From: an uncultured Blautia sp.
GTDB lineage: Bacteria; Bacillota; Clostridia; Lachnospirales; Lachnospiraceae
Assembly: GCA_900541985.1 (NCBI GenBank)
Contig: UQLX01000010.1
Span: 1-64,000, forward strand
DNA: 64,000 nt
Reading direction: 5' to 3'
Below, piece after piece: positions 52,694 through 62,398 of the stretch. Numbering within the stretch: the first letter of the stretch is position 1; every line of letters begins with the position of its first letter. A model generated the notes under the pieces. The model was not told the origin of the DNA and ran no database searches. It saw only the letters and a list, made by a program, of their open reading frames with translations. A program made the position numbers and the translations under genes.

Positions 52694-54013
52694 ATGCAGG
52701 CTGGAGAAATTTTAAGGAGAGCTGCTTTTAATGGTCTTGACAGGCTTCATGGTGGAAAGCTTGCAAAGATAAAAGCAGTAAATAAACGGGAGATCGTAGA
52801 AGGGATCACAGAGGAATATGCGCAGCGCCGGGTTGAGATGCTTCTGGAACATGCCAAAAAGCATTCCGCATATTATAAAGACTATCAGGATGCCCGTGAT
52901 ATCACAGATTTTCCTGTTATGACAAAAATGAAATACAACGAAAATAAGGACAGCATCCTTTGCGATATGTATCAGGACAAAAAGGACAGTCTGTTTCAGC
53001 TGAAGACCAGCGGATCCACAGGCGCGCCGTTCACCGTGCTTTGCGACGGAGACAAAATGAACCGGGTGAATATGAATTTTATTTCTTTTATGGAACTGAA
53101 CGGCTTCCGTATGGGAATGAAAAGAGGGGAATTCCGTGTGTGGATCCCGGGGAAAAATGTGATCTCCAAATGGAAATCCTTTAAAAATAACCTGATCATG
53201 ATCGATATTTCCAATATGGGAGACGAGGCGCTGGCCGGTATCTGCGAAAAGATCCGCAAAGACCGGATCCAGGTTCTGGTAGCATATTCCAGTGCCCTGG
53301 TGGTTCTTGCCGGATATCTGAAAAGAAAAAATGTAGATATCAGCAAATGGGATGTGGAAATGGTTTTTGCCATGGGCGAGGCTCTTCCCCAGAAGACTTA
53401 TGACGAAATCCGGGAGATATTTGGATTTACGGCTGTGCGCTCCTATGGAAACAATGAAAACGGATTCCTTGCCTGTCAGGTAGGGGACGAGGACCGTTAC
53501 ACCGTGGATCTTTATAATTTTTATATTGAAATGCTCAGCCTTGATTCGGATGAACCGGTGAAGCCGGGAGAGCTGGGCAGGATCGTTGTAACTGACTATT
53601 ATAACAAAGCTTTTCCTATGATTCGTTATGATACCGGAGATACCGGAATCTATAAAGAAGTGATCGATGAAAAGGGAAGAAAGCACGGATATTTCACGGA
53701 AATCTACGGTCGGCGCGGTTCCATGATGTACAACTGTAAGGGCGAGCCTTTATCCATCCATGTGTTTATGAATGTGCTGATCAATATGGAAGGAATCGTG
53801 CATCAGGCAAAATGCATCCAGTGGGAAAAGAAGCGCTACGAGCTTCTTCTGAATGCAGACCGTACCAGAGTCAACGAAGAGGAGGTCGTTGCCTCCTACC
53901 GGAAATATCTGGGGGACGAAGCACAGATCGATGTGACCCATGTGGATGAAATTCCGATTGAGGCATCCGGAAAACGTATGGTATGTGTGCAGAAATGTCC
54001 GGATTATATGTAA
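52694..54013 (+). CDS. CapK/PaaK-like adenylate-forming enzyme, copy 2
   Basis: 439 residues, homologous to the protein at 50106. It has LKTSGSTGAPFTVLCDG, GEALPQKTYDEIREIFGF, SYGNNENGFLACQVGD, RIVVTDYYNKAFPMIRYDTG and IYGRRGSMMYNCKGEP, with the C-terminal EIPIEASGKRMV. The two differ enough to have separate substrates. AAAGGAAAAAAT precedes ATG 52694. It lies 31 bases after the flippase gene. Confidence 0.82.
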   Translation: MQAGEILRRAAFNGLDRLHGGKLAKIKAVNKREIVEGITEEYAQRRVEMLLEHAKKHSAYYKDYQDARDITDFPVMTKMKYNENKDSILCDMYQDKKDSLFQLKTSGSTGAPFTVLCDGDKMNRVNMNFISFMELNGFRMGMKRGEFRVWIPGKNVISKWKSFKNNLIMIDISNMGDEALAGICEKIRKDRIQVLVAYSSALVVLAGYLKRKNVDISKWDVEMVFAMGEALPQKTYDEIREIFGFTAVRSYGNNENGFLACQVGDEDRYTVDLYNFYIEMLSLDSDEPVKPGELGRIVVTDYYNKAFPMIRYDTGDTGIYKEVIDEKGRKHGYFTEIYGRRGSMMYNCKGEPLSIHVFMNVLINMEGIVHQAKCIQWEKKRYELLLNADRTRVNEEEVVASYRKYLGDEAQIDVTHVDEIPIEASGKRMVCVQKCPDYM

Positions 54014-54025
54014 GGTGGAGAAAAA

Positions 54026-55867
54026 ATGAAACAGAAAGTATCTGATTATATTGCAGAATATATTGCACAGTGGGGGATACAGGATGTATTTACCGTAACC
54101 GGAGGAGGCGCCATGCACATGAATGATGCCTTTGGTCATCATCCGAAGCTTCACTGTACGTATCAGCATCACGAACAGGCCTGTGCTATGGCAGCAGAAG
54201 CCTATGCGCGTCTGGGCAATAAAATGGCAGCAGTCTGTGTTACCACGGGACCTGGAGCAACCAATGCAGTGACCGGTGTTCTTGGCGGCTGGATGGATTC
54301 CATTCCTATGCTTGTATTCTCCGGTCAGGCCAGATATGCCACTACGGTGGAGGCTTCCGGACTTCCGTTGAGGAGTATGGGTGTACAGGAGTGTAATATT
54401 GTTCCGGTGGTAAAACCTCTGACAAAATATGCCCATATGGTGATCCGGCCGGAGGAAATCCGTTATCATCTGGAAAAAGCTCTTTATCTTGCGGTAAATG
54501 GAAGACCGGGACCGGTATGGCTGGACATTCCTCTGGACGTACAGGGAGCTGTGGTGGAAACGGAGGAGCTTCGGGCCTATGATCCCTCTGAAAATCCGGA
54601 ACAGAAGCCGGGGGAGATTTCTGAGGAGATGATAGACCAGATCCTGGATAAGATCCAGAACAGCAGCCGTCCGGTGCTTTCTCCGGGGAATGGTGTGCGC
54701 CTTGCAGGTGCGGCAGAGGAATTTCATCAGCTGGCAGAGCTGCTGGGGGTTCCTGTAGTGACAGGAATGAGCAGTGTAGATGCCATGGAATATGACCATC
54801 CTCTGTTTGTGGGAAGAAGCGGAGGAACCGGAACCAGACCTGGAAACTTTGCTTTGCAGAACAGTGATGTGCTTCTTTCCATTGGAAACCGTCAGGGCTT
54901 TGCACAGACCGGATTCCAATTTCAGGACTGGGCAAGAGAAAGCTATACCATTCTCAATGACATTGATGAAAATGAATTAAAAAAGCCCAGTCTTCATGTA
55001 AGTCTTCCGGTATGCGGAGATGCAGGAGAACTGATCCGAAAGCTGATCCATTCTGCCCGGAACCGAGGCGCTTCTGCAGGAAAACCTCTGTTTCAGGGGC
55101 AGTCCTGGAGAGAGCAGTGCCTGCTCTGGAAAGAGAAATATCCGGTGGTCACAGAAAAGCATTATGAGATGATAGAAGAAGGCTGTACCAATATCTATGC
55201 TTTTTATGAAGAACTGTCAAAAGCCATGAAAGAAGATCAGAATCTGATGGTCAGTGTGGGAACCTCCCGTGTGGCAGGAAGTCAGACTTTCAAGGTGAAA
55301 AAAGGACAGAGATTTATCACAAACCCTAATACGGCATCCATGGGCTTCTGCCTTCCGGGCGCTATTGGAGTCTGCATTGCGTCAGATAAGAAACCGGTGG
55401 TATGTGTGACCGGAGAGGGAAGTCTCCAGATGAATATCCAGGAGCTTCAGACGATCATTCATAATCGTCTGCCGATAAAGCTTTTTGTGATAAACAATCA
55501 GGGATATCATTCCATCCGTCAGACACAGCAGACGTATTTCGGAGAACCGCTGGTAGGCGTAGGGGAGGAAAGCGGAGATCTGAGTTTTCCGGATCTGAGC
55601 CGGCTTGCACCTGCGTATGGATTTCCCTATGACTGTATCCACAGTTCAGAGGAGCTGGAAGAAAAAATCAATAAGACTCTGGAGACGGAAGGCGCTGTGA
55701 TCTGTGAGGTGTTTGTTACCAAATATCAGAAAACCGAGCCGAAGACTTCCTCCAAAAAGCTTCCGGACGGAAGAATGATCTCCGCGCCGCTGGAGGATAT
55801 GTATCCGTTTTTATCCAGGGAGGAGCTGGAAGAAAATATGTACATTCCACTTCCGGAGCGCAGCTGA
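54026..55867 (+). CDS. Thiamine-diphosphate enzyme, acetolactate synthase-like (YerE-like candidate)
   Basis: 613 residues. Three ThDP-enzyme domains: N-terminal PYR with the catalytic Glu in YQHHEQACAMAAEAYAR (E50) and TGPGATNAVTG; a central Rossmann-like domain; and a C-terminal PP domain with TGEGSLQMNIQELQTIIHNR and VINNQGY, the GDGS...NN cofactor motif. Sited after rfbG and rfbH and before an SDR, it resembles YerE, which adds an acetaldehyde unit to a CDP-keto-deoxysugar in yersiniose synthesis. Ordinary acetolactate synthase is an alternative, but no ilv gene is near. Confidence 0.8.
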   Translation: MKQKVSDYIAEYIAQWGIQDVFTVTGGGAMHMNDAFGHHPKLHCTYQHHEQACAMAAEAYARLGNKMAAVCVTTGPGATNAVTGVLGGWMDSIPMLVFSGQARYATTVEASGLPLRSMGVQECNIVPVVKPLTKYAHMVIRPEEIRYHLEKALYLAVNGRPGPVWLDIPLDVQGAVVETEELRAYDPSENPEQKPGEISEEMIDQILDKIQNSSRPVLSPGNGVRLAGAAEEFHQLAELLGVPVVTGMSSVDAMEYDHPLFVGRSGGTGTRPGNFALQNSDVLLSIGNRQGFAQTGFQFQDWARESYTILNDIDENELKKPSLHVSLPVCGDAGELIRKLIHSARNRGASAGKPLFQGQSWREQCLLWKEKYPVVTEKHYEMIEEGCTNIYAFYEELSKAMKEDQNLMVSVGTSRVAGSQTFKVKKGQRFITNPNTASMGFCLPGAIGVCIASDKKPVVCVTGEGSLQMNIQELQTIIHNRLPIKLFVINNQGYHSIRQTQQTYFGEPLVGVGEESGDLSFPDLSRLAPAYGFPYDCIHSSEELEEKINKTLETEGAVICEVFVTKYQKTEPKTSSKKLPDGRMISAPLEDMYPFLSREELEENMYIPLPERS

Positions 55868-55900
55868 CAAAAATACCGGATGGGAAAGAGAAAGGAAAAT

Positions 55901-56833
55901 ATGCAGAAGATTATTGTAACAGGAGCCACCAGTATGATCGGTACGGCCCTGATAAAAGAATGCATGAAAAAGGGCATCGAGGTTTATGCAGTGGTCCGGG
56001 CTTCTTCAGGAAAGAAGATGCGTCTGCCGCAAAGTGAAAAACTTCATATGGTAGACGGCTCTCTGGAAGATCTGGAGACGCTTCCTCAGAAGATTCCGGA
56101 AAAATGCGATACCTTTTATCATATTGCATGGGGGAATACCGGAGAAAATCGAAATTGCAGCACAGAGCTTCAGAGCAGGAATATCGCATATACACTGGCA
56201 GCAGTGAAGGCTGCTCATGCCCTTGGCTGCAGGCGCTTTATCGGCGCAGGATCCCAGGCGGAATACGAACCTATGGATGTGGATAAGATCTCTCCGGACA
56301 GTCCGGTCAATCCGACCACTCCCTACGGAGCTGCAAAGCTTGCCTCCGGGCAGCTGGCACGTATGCTTTGTAAGGAGCTGGGAATGGAGTGTATCTGGCC
56401 AAGGATTTTCAGTGTTTACGGAATTTACGAAAAGGAAACCACCATGGTGGCTTCCGGCCTCCGTAAAATGCTTGCCGGGGAACCGACATCCTTTACCCCT
56501 GCTCTGCAGAGGTGGGATTACCTTTTCAGTGCAGATGCCGGAAGAGCATACTGCCTCATTGGGGAAAAAGGAAAAGACGGAGCTGTGTACTGTGTGGGAA
56601 GCGGGAATGCCGCTCCTCTTAAAGATTATATAGAAATCATGGCGGAGCTTACCGGGGCGAAAGAAACCGGGATCGGAGCCAGACCATATCCGGCAGGTGC
56701 AGTGATGAATCTCTGTGCAGATATCTCATCTCTTACAGAAGATACCGGGTTTGTGCCGGAATATACCTTCCGGGAGGGAATCAGAGAAACCATCACCTGG
56801 CTGAAAACCGGGAATACAGGAGAAACAAAATGA
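55901..56833 (+). CDS. NAD(P)-dependent SDR (epimerase/reductase; YerF-like candidate)
   Basis: 310 residues from ATG 55901 (GAAAGGAAA upstream); an earlier in-frame ATG at 55880 has no site. The extended SDR glycine motif GATSMIG and the catalytic YGAAKLASG (Tyr-x3-Lys) are intact, and RIFSVYG follows. It could be a nucleotide-sugar epimerase or a carbonyl reductase such as YerF, which reduces the branch added by YerE. The stop overlaps the start of the next gene by four bases. Confidence 0.82.
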   Translation: MQKIIVTGATSMIGTALIKECMKKGIEVYAVVRASSGKKMRLPQSEKLHMVDGSLEDLETLPQKIPEKCDTFYHIAWGNTGENRNCSTELQSRNIAYTLAAVKAAHALGCRRFIGAGSQAEYEPMDVDKISPDSPVNPTTPYGAAKLASGQLARMLCKELGMECIWPRIFSVYGIYEKETTMVASGLRKMLAGEPTSFTPALQRWDYLFSADAGRAYCLIGEKGKDGAVYCVGSGNAAPLKDYIEIMAELTGAKETGIGARPYPAGAVMNLCADISSLTEDTGFVPEYTFREGIRETITWLKTGNTGETK

Positions 56834-57858
56834 AAAAAAAGATATCGGTGGTGATCCCCACCTATAATGAAGAGGCAAACGTCGTTGCTCTTGCAAAAGC
56901 AATCATAGAAGTAATGGAGAGGGATCTCAGTCATTATGATTATGAGATCCTGTTTATTGACAATCATTCCAAAGATAATACCCAGGCGCTTCTCCGGGGA
57001 CTTTGCACAAACAACAAAAAGATCAAGGCTATTTTTAATGCCAAGAATTTCGGTCAGGCAAGATCTCCTGTTTATGGAATGAAGCAGGCCTACGGAGATT
57101 GTGTGGTCCGTATGTGCGCGGACTTTCAGGATCCGGTGGACATGATCCCCCAATTTGTAAAGGAATGGGAAGACGGGCATAAGATTGTGATCGGTATCAA
57201 AAAAGCCAGTCAGGAACGGAAGATCATGTATAAGATCCGCGGGCTTTACTACAAAATGATCCAGAAGATCACAGATATCGACCATATAGAACAGTTTACC
57301 GGATTTGGCCTGTACGACAAAAAGTTCGTGGATGTAGTGCGGGATCTTCACGATCCCATGCCGTATCTTCGTGGAATCATTGCAGAGCTGGGATTTGATT
57401 ATAAGGCGATCCCTTATACACAGCCAAAACGCCGGGCCGGAAAAAGCAAGAATAATTTCTACAGCCTTTATGATTATGCCATGATCGGCATTACTTCTTA
57501 CTCAAAAGTGGTAATGCGTCTTGCTACCTTTGCCGGATTTATCATTGGCGGATTGAGTCTTGTGGCGGCGATCGTATATCTGGTACTGAAACTGATGTAC
57601 TGGGATCGTTTTTCAGCAGGTATTGCTCCGATGGTGATCGGAATGTTCCTTCTGGGCTCGCTGCAGCTGTTTTTTATCGGATTTCTGGGTGAGTACGTGC
57701 TGAGTATCAACACCAGAGTTCTGGATCGTCCTCTTGTAGTAGAAGAGGAACGTCTGAATTTCGAGGAAGAAGAGGAAATCCTGAAGAAGGCCGTATCTGA
57801 GGCAATCGGAAAAAAAGACCCGGAAGTTGCGGATTTGAAGGAGAACAGCAATGAATAA
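56830..57858 (+). CDS. Family 2 glycosyltransferase, DPM1/GtrB-like
   Basis: 342 residues. The GT-A part shows VVIPTYNEEANV, IDNHSKDNT and RMCADFQDPVDM as the DXD-like region. The C-terminus has two membrane helices (about 238-262 and 275-300), the layout of polyisoprenyl-phosphate glycosyltransferases such as GtrB. It would move a sugar from a nucleotide carrier to undecaprenyl phosphate on the inner membrane face. It overlaps the SDR stop and the next gene, so the unit is coupled. Confidence 0.9.
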   Translation: MKKKISVVIPTYNEEANVVALAKAIIEVMERDLSHYDYEILFIDNHSKDNTQALLRGLCTNNKKIKAIFNAKNFGQARSPVYGMKQAYGDCVVRMCADFQDPVDMIPQFVKEWEDGHKIVIGIKKASQERKIMYKIRGLYYKMIQKITDIDHIEQFTGFGLYDKKFVDVVRDLHDPMPYLRGIIAELGFDYKAIPYTQPKRRAGKSKNNFYSLYDYAMIGITSYSKVVMRLATFAGFIIGGLSLVAAIVYLVLKLMYWDRFSAGIAPMVIGMFLLGSLQLFFIGFLGEYVLSINTRVLDRPLVVEEERLNFEEEEEILKKAVSEAIGKKDPEVADLKENSNE

Positions 57859-59713
57859 GAAAAAAGAAAAAAATGCGCCGGGATATTTTGCCCGGAAAAA
57901 AGCAGAGTGGGGAAGCATGAGCTTATGGAGTGCGGATGATCTCTGCCGACTTGACTGGATTTTTTCTTTTCTGATCCTGGCGGTGCTTTTTGTACTTTGT
58001 GCCCATTCGGATGTGAAGCTGACCGGAAACCGTTCCTTCCTGATGTATGAGCATTTTACAGATTTTTACCAGGCAAGCTACGAGCAGTCCGGAGGCTACT
58101 GGGCAAATTATCTGCCCAGCACCTTTGTGGCGTATGCTATCTGGAATCTTCCCCTATATCTTACCGGACATGTGCCGGAAGCGATCCTCACAAATAGCTT
58201 TATCAATATCATGTGGTATAAGCTTCTTCCGGTGATCCTGTATTTTATTACAGCCCAGCTGATGTACCGGATCGGTAAGGAAATGGGGTTCGGAGAAAAA
58301 AAATCCCTTTTGTGCAAGTTTGCTTTTCTGGTATTCCCCATGGGGGTGTTCAGCCAGTTCATTTTCAGCCAGTATGACATCTTTACTGTGTTTTTTATGG
58401 TTCTTGGCTTCTACCTTTTTTTGAAGGGGAAAATGTGGCAGTTTGCACTTGCTTTTGGCATGGCAGCAACTTTTAAATACCATGCAGTGCTGTATTTTCT
58501 GGTTCTGCTTCTTCTGAAAGAAAAGAAGATACGAAATCTGATTCGATATACGATACTTATGGCGGTTCCTCTGGCAGTGGAGATTCTTCCGAATCTGGGA
58601 TCAGAAGCCTTCAGGAGAAATGTTTTCGGCTTTGGCGCTCTGGAATATGTGCAGAAGCCTTTTGCCCTGGGATTTTTCAGCGGCATCAACCTTCTGGCGG
58701 CTGTGGCAGCTTTTGTGCTTGTGTGGGCTTATCAGAGAAAAGCCGAGACAAAAGGGGAACTGGAATCCTGGGCGGTATTTTTCTGTGTGGCAGTCAGCTT
58801 TGCCATTTTTGGATTTTCCACCTGGAATCCTCAGTGGATCCTTCTGATGGCTCCATTTCTTGTTCTGAACACTATGATCAGCGGCAATGGAAATCTGCTT
58901 TTGATGATAACAAACATTTTTATGCTTGCCATGTATATTTTCTGCAGCCAGAGCATGGTAGATGAAAGGGTGCTGAACAGCGGAATCCTGAAATATATTC
59001 TGAAGGACAGAGAATTTGCAGTGCGGATGTGGGATCTTTACCAGTTCCACGATCAGGAACTCCTCTGCACAGCAATGTGGATCGTTCTTGTGATCTATGT
59101 GGTATTTGGCCATCCGAGATACCACAGCAGAAAGGGCGTGGTTGTGGCAAAGGGAATGGTATGGCAGATCCGATCCGCCTTTCTTTTCGGAGTGGCAGCC
59201 TTTGTGATCCCTATGCTGGTGTGCGCAATGGGCGTGCTTCAGGGTAAAATGAATTTCTTTGATAACAGCCGCCAGAATATGGAAATGGAAAATGTGGTGA
59301 TGCTGGAAGAAGATCAGCCGGTAGTGCAGGAATTTACGGCAGATGGAACCACGTTGTCCAATATCAAGATCCGCGTTTACACGCAGGTGGGTGCAGAACC
59401 TGCCGGTTTGAATGTGACTCTTCGGGATAAGGAAACAGGAGAGATGCTTTATGAAAGCAAGGGAGATACATATGGAATCAAGGAGAATACTGCTCTCTAT
59501 TCTTTCCTGAAACAACCGGTTTCCGTAGAAAGCGGAAAAACCTATGAGCTGGAGATTTCCAGTGATGCAGCTGCGGGAAGCGGGATTGGACTTTACTGCG
59601 TGACGGATAAAAAAGGTCAGGAACTTCTGACAGTGGCTCCCGCAGGAGAAGAAGGCGCGGATCCGGCTGCAGAAAAACGGTGCCTGCAAATGTGTGTGTC
59701 CGGTATTCAGTAA
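57851..59713 (+). CDS. Multi-spanning glycosyltransferase (GT-C type)
   Basis: 620 residues. About ten to twelve membrane helices occupy residues 38-480, with acidic residues after the first helix and the loop FIFSQYDIFTVFF typical of GT-C/mannosyltransferase (GT87-like) proteins. A C-terminal extracytoplasmic beta-rich domain follows (about 490-620). It would use lipid-phosphate-linked sugar made by the previous gene to glycosylate a wall polymer outside. It overlaps the GT2 gene by eight bases. Assigned from topology and context. Confidence 0.7.
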   Translation: MNKKKEKNAPGYFARKKAEWGSMSLWSADDLCRLDWIFSFLILAVLFVLCAHSDVKLTGNRSFLMYEHFTDFYQASYEQSGGYWANYLPSTFVAYAIWNLPLYLTGHVPEAILTNSFINIMWYKLLPVILYFITAQLMYRIGKEMGFGEKKSLLCKFAFLVFPMGVFSQFIFSQYDIFTVFFMVLGFYLFLKGKMWQFALAFGMAATFKYHAVLYFLVLLLLKEKKIRNLIRYTILMAVPLAVEILPNLGSEAFRRNVFGFGALEYVQKPFALGFFSGINLLAAVAAFVLVWAYQRKAETKGELESWAVFFCVAVSFAIFGFSTWNPQWILLMAPFLVLNTMISGNGNLLLMITNIFMLAMYIFCSQSMVDERVLNSGILKYILKDREFAVRMWDLYQFHDQELLCTAMWIVLVIYVVFGHPRYHSRKGVVVAKGMVWQIRSAFLFGVAAFVIPMLVCAMGVLQGKMNFFDNSRQNMEMENVVMLEEDQPVVQEFTADGTTLSNIKIRVYTQVGAEPAGLNVTLRDKETGEMLYESKGDTYGIKENTALYSFLKQPVSVESGKTYELEISSDAAAGSGIGLYCVTDKKGQELLTVAPAGEEGADPAAEKRCLQMCVSGIQ

Positions 59714-59785
59714 AAGACGAAATGGGAATATTTATCAGTTAATAATGAAATTTATACTTTTATAATATAAAAATTTCCTAAAGTG

Positions 59786-59815
59786 TTGTTAAAATTCATG
59801 GGTTTGTGGTATAAT
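59786..59815 (+). promoter_or_regulatory. hpf promoter
   Basis: TTGTTA (59786-59791), 18-base spacer, TATAAT (59810-59815), with TG one base before the -10 box (extended -10). About 70 bases before the hpf start. Confidence 0.6.
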
Positions 59816-59887
59816 GACTTCATAAACATCAGACACAGCTTTTTCTGTGTAAATGTTGCCCAAATAAACAGCAAAGGGGATGGAAGT

Positions 59888-60415
<528 letters not shown>

Positions 60416-60424
60416 TAAAATGAT

Positions 60425-60463
60425 AAAAAAGGCTGCTGTTGGATTTCAACAGCAGCCTTTTTC
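60425..60463 (+). terminator. Terminator after hpf
   Basis: AAAAAGGCTGCTGTTG pairs with CAACAGCAGCCTTTTT around GATTT. Confidence 0.9.
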
Positions 60464-60496
60464 TGTCCGGTATGCCGGACAAGGAAGAGGGGAATC

Positions 60497-60918
60497 CTAT
60501 GATTTTCTGCAGGCTTTAACAGCATTGCGGATCACAATGTCGAATTTGTCTGCGTCCCAGGCGGCTCTGCCGGTGAAAAGACCGTCGATAGAGGGCTGAA
60601 CAATCAGGCTGTCAGCGTTCTGGGAATTCACACTTCCGCCATAAAGAACAGGGATCTGTGAAGCTTTTTCCCGGAAAAGTTCTGTCAGCGTTTCTCTGAT
60701 GATCTTATGCATGGATTCAGCATATTCCGGAGAAGCGGGAGTTACGTTTACACCAATAGACCAGACCGGCTCGTAGGCGATCCATATTTTGTCAGTTCTG
60801 TCCATGGGAATATCATGAAGCCCTATTTTCAGCTTTGCGCGAAGGACTTCGGCGCTGATTCCGTAATCTTTTTGTTCTTTTGTTTCTCCAATACATAAAA
60901 GTGCAGTAAATCCATACA
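60497..60918 (-). pseudogene. 5'-truncated triose-phosphate-isomerase-family gene
   Basis: The minus strand has a clean TIM C-terminal half, from GFTALLCIGETKEQKDYG through IWIAYEPVWSIGV (catalytic Glu) and VLYGGSVNSQNAD to a natural stop. The N-terminal half, with the catalytic Lys and His, is missing. Upstream of GFTALL the frame has no similarity to TIM. The sequence SIGVNVTPASPEYAES differs from glycolytic TpiA and is more like TIM paralogues of erythritol/threonate pathways (LerI/EryH type). It is head-to-head with the kinase fragment at 60920. Confidence 0.7.
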
Positions 60919-60919
60919 G

Positions 60920-61080
60920 GTTATGGATTATGTAATACCGCAGGCAGATATCGGACGTCTGGTGGGCAGCTATGACGGTCTTCCGGTAGTTGGAAAAGGC
61001 GGACTTACAGGAAATGACCATACAGCCTGTGACATTGTAGACCGTCTGTTTAAGGAAGCAGCAAGAAAAAAACTCCTGTA
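60920..61080 (+). pseudogene. C-terminal remnant of four-carbon acid sugar kinase (OtnK/DUF1537)
   Basis: About 52 codons in one frame read MDYVIPQADIGRLVGSYDGL then PVVGKGGLTGND and HTACDIVDRLFKEA. This matches the nucleotide-binding C-terminus of four-carbon acid kinases, which has a G-R-(L/V)-x-G...GLPVVxKGG pattern. The N-terminal domain is absent and the frame runs out into unrelated sequence near 61080. It has no ribosome site. The call rests on short motif resemblance. Confidence 0.5.
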
Positions 61081-61081
61081 T

Positions 61082-61757
61082 GATGGGATTTTTCCTGATC
61101 GTCTGTGGATCTCTGTATATTTCCCTTTCTTCTCAGTTCGGAAATGCTACAGATACAGGTGCGATCTCTATTCTGTCTCTGAACGACGGACCGTTCTTTA
61201 CACTGATCGCTCTCGGAGCTACAGGACTTGCAAATATTTCGATCAAATCCCTGATCGCAGTTCTGATTCCTCTTCTGATCGGTTTCATTTGGGGCAATCT
61301 GGATAAAGGCTTCCGTGATGCATGTAAAACAGCACAGCCAATCGTTACATTCTTTATGACTATTTCAATTGGTGCCAAGACAGATGTGAAGACAATTCTG
61401 ACAGCGGGAGCTTCCGGAATCGTTCTGGGTCTGATTTCCGCAGCTACAGCAGTGCTTTTCTTCTTCCTTGTAAACCTGCTTCTTCCGAAAAAAGAAAGAA
61501 ATGCCATGGGTGCGGCAATCGGGACTACCGCTCTGAACTCTGCCATGACTCCGGCAGCCGTAGCGGAAGCGGATCCAAGCATGGCACAGTATACAAGTAT
61601 GGCAACAGCACAGTGTGCAACTGCTTCTATCATTACTCTGTTCCTTTGTCCGTTTATCACAGCGGCATTTGACAAGTATATGATGAAGCACCAGAAGGGT
61701 ATCTACAGCCCGGATGGATGGGCATACCAGAAAGCACTTGCGGCAGAACAGAAATAG
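61082..61757 (+). pseudogene. 5'-truncated 2-keto-3-deoxygluconate permease-like gene (KdgT)
   Basis: From about GSLYISLSSQFGNATDTGA the frame follows the C-terminal two-thirds of KdgT: ISILSLNDGPFFTLIAL, GFIWGNLDKGFRDACK, TFFMTISIGAKTDVKTIL and GAAIGTTALNSAMTPAAV. The first part of a roughly 330-residue carrier, with its first helices, is gone. In related gut bacteria such permeases lie beside OtnK-type kinases and DeoR regulators, which fits the neighbouring fragments. The terminator at 61771 is still intact. Confidence 0.7.
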
Positions 61758-61770
61758 GTTATTGTATATA

Positions 61771-61806
61771 AGTCCTTTTATATGGTAAAATATAAAAGGA
61801 CTTTTT
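61771..61806 (+). terminator. Terminator after the KdgT remnant
   Basis: AAGTCCTTTTATAT pairs with ATATAAAAGGACTT over a six-base loop, followed by TTTAC. Confidence 0.85.
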
Positions 61807-61846
61807 ACAAAAATTTTCATCTGTAGAAAGGGATTGTGAAAAGATC

Positions 61847-62346
61847 ATGAAAAAATAACAGTTCATATGACAAAAGAGGCACTATTTGATTTTCTATTAT
61901 TTCATGCATATTCAAAATTCAGTGGATTTCTTGTAAATATCCTGGGACTGGCTGTCGCGTTTATGGGAATCATTCTTTATGTTTAAGGAAAGACCGGCAC
62001 AGTGAATCTTTGTTTTTATCTGGCAGCGGCGTTTCTTTTTCTGGGATATACACCCATACAGCTGAAAAGAAGGGCGGCAGGCCAGATGAAAAGCAATTCT
62101 CAGTATACAGAGGCAGTGGAGTATACCTTTTCAGAGGAAGGAATTCTGATGGAACGCGGAGAGGAACAGGAGCTTTATCAGTGGAGCAGAATCCGGAAAG
62201 CAGTTGTGACACCAAAGACTATAGGAATCTATTATGAACCGGAGCGGGCTCTGATTATACCAAAGCAGGATTTTGGAGAGCAGTTTGCAGGGATATTCCA
62301 GATGATCGCCGGAAATCTGGGTGCATCCAGGCTTCAGCTGAGATAA
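61847..62346 (+). pseudogene. YcxB-family gene broken by a frameshift and an in-frame stop
   Basis: Joining the pieces gives a YcxB-type protein: a start MKK-ITVHMTKEALFDFLLF, a membrane helix pair, and a C-terminal half with VEYTFSEEGILMERG and YEPERALIIPK. Two lesions are seen. After ATG 61847 only six A are present, so the frame closes at once (ATG AAA AAA TAA); one more A would restore it. A TAA at 61984-61986 then interrupts the correct frame between GIILYV and GKTGTVN. A GTG at 62002 has no ribosome site. Confidence 0.65.
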
Positions 62347-62398
62347 GAGCAGGAAGAACTCATAGTGTCCCTCTATAAGAAATATCGAGGGTGGGAAG

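Noticed and set aside
61082..61757. Functional short transporter
   Set aside because: The frame lacks the first third of KdgT, has no ribosome site at the candidate ATGs, and follows another truncated gene.
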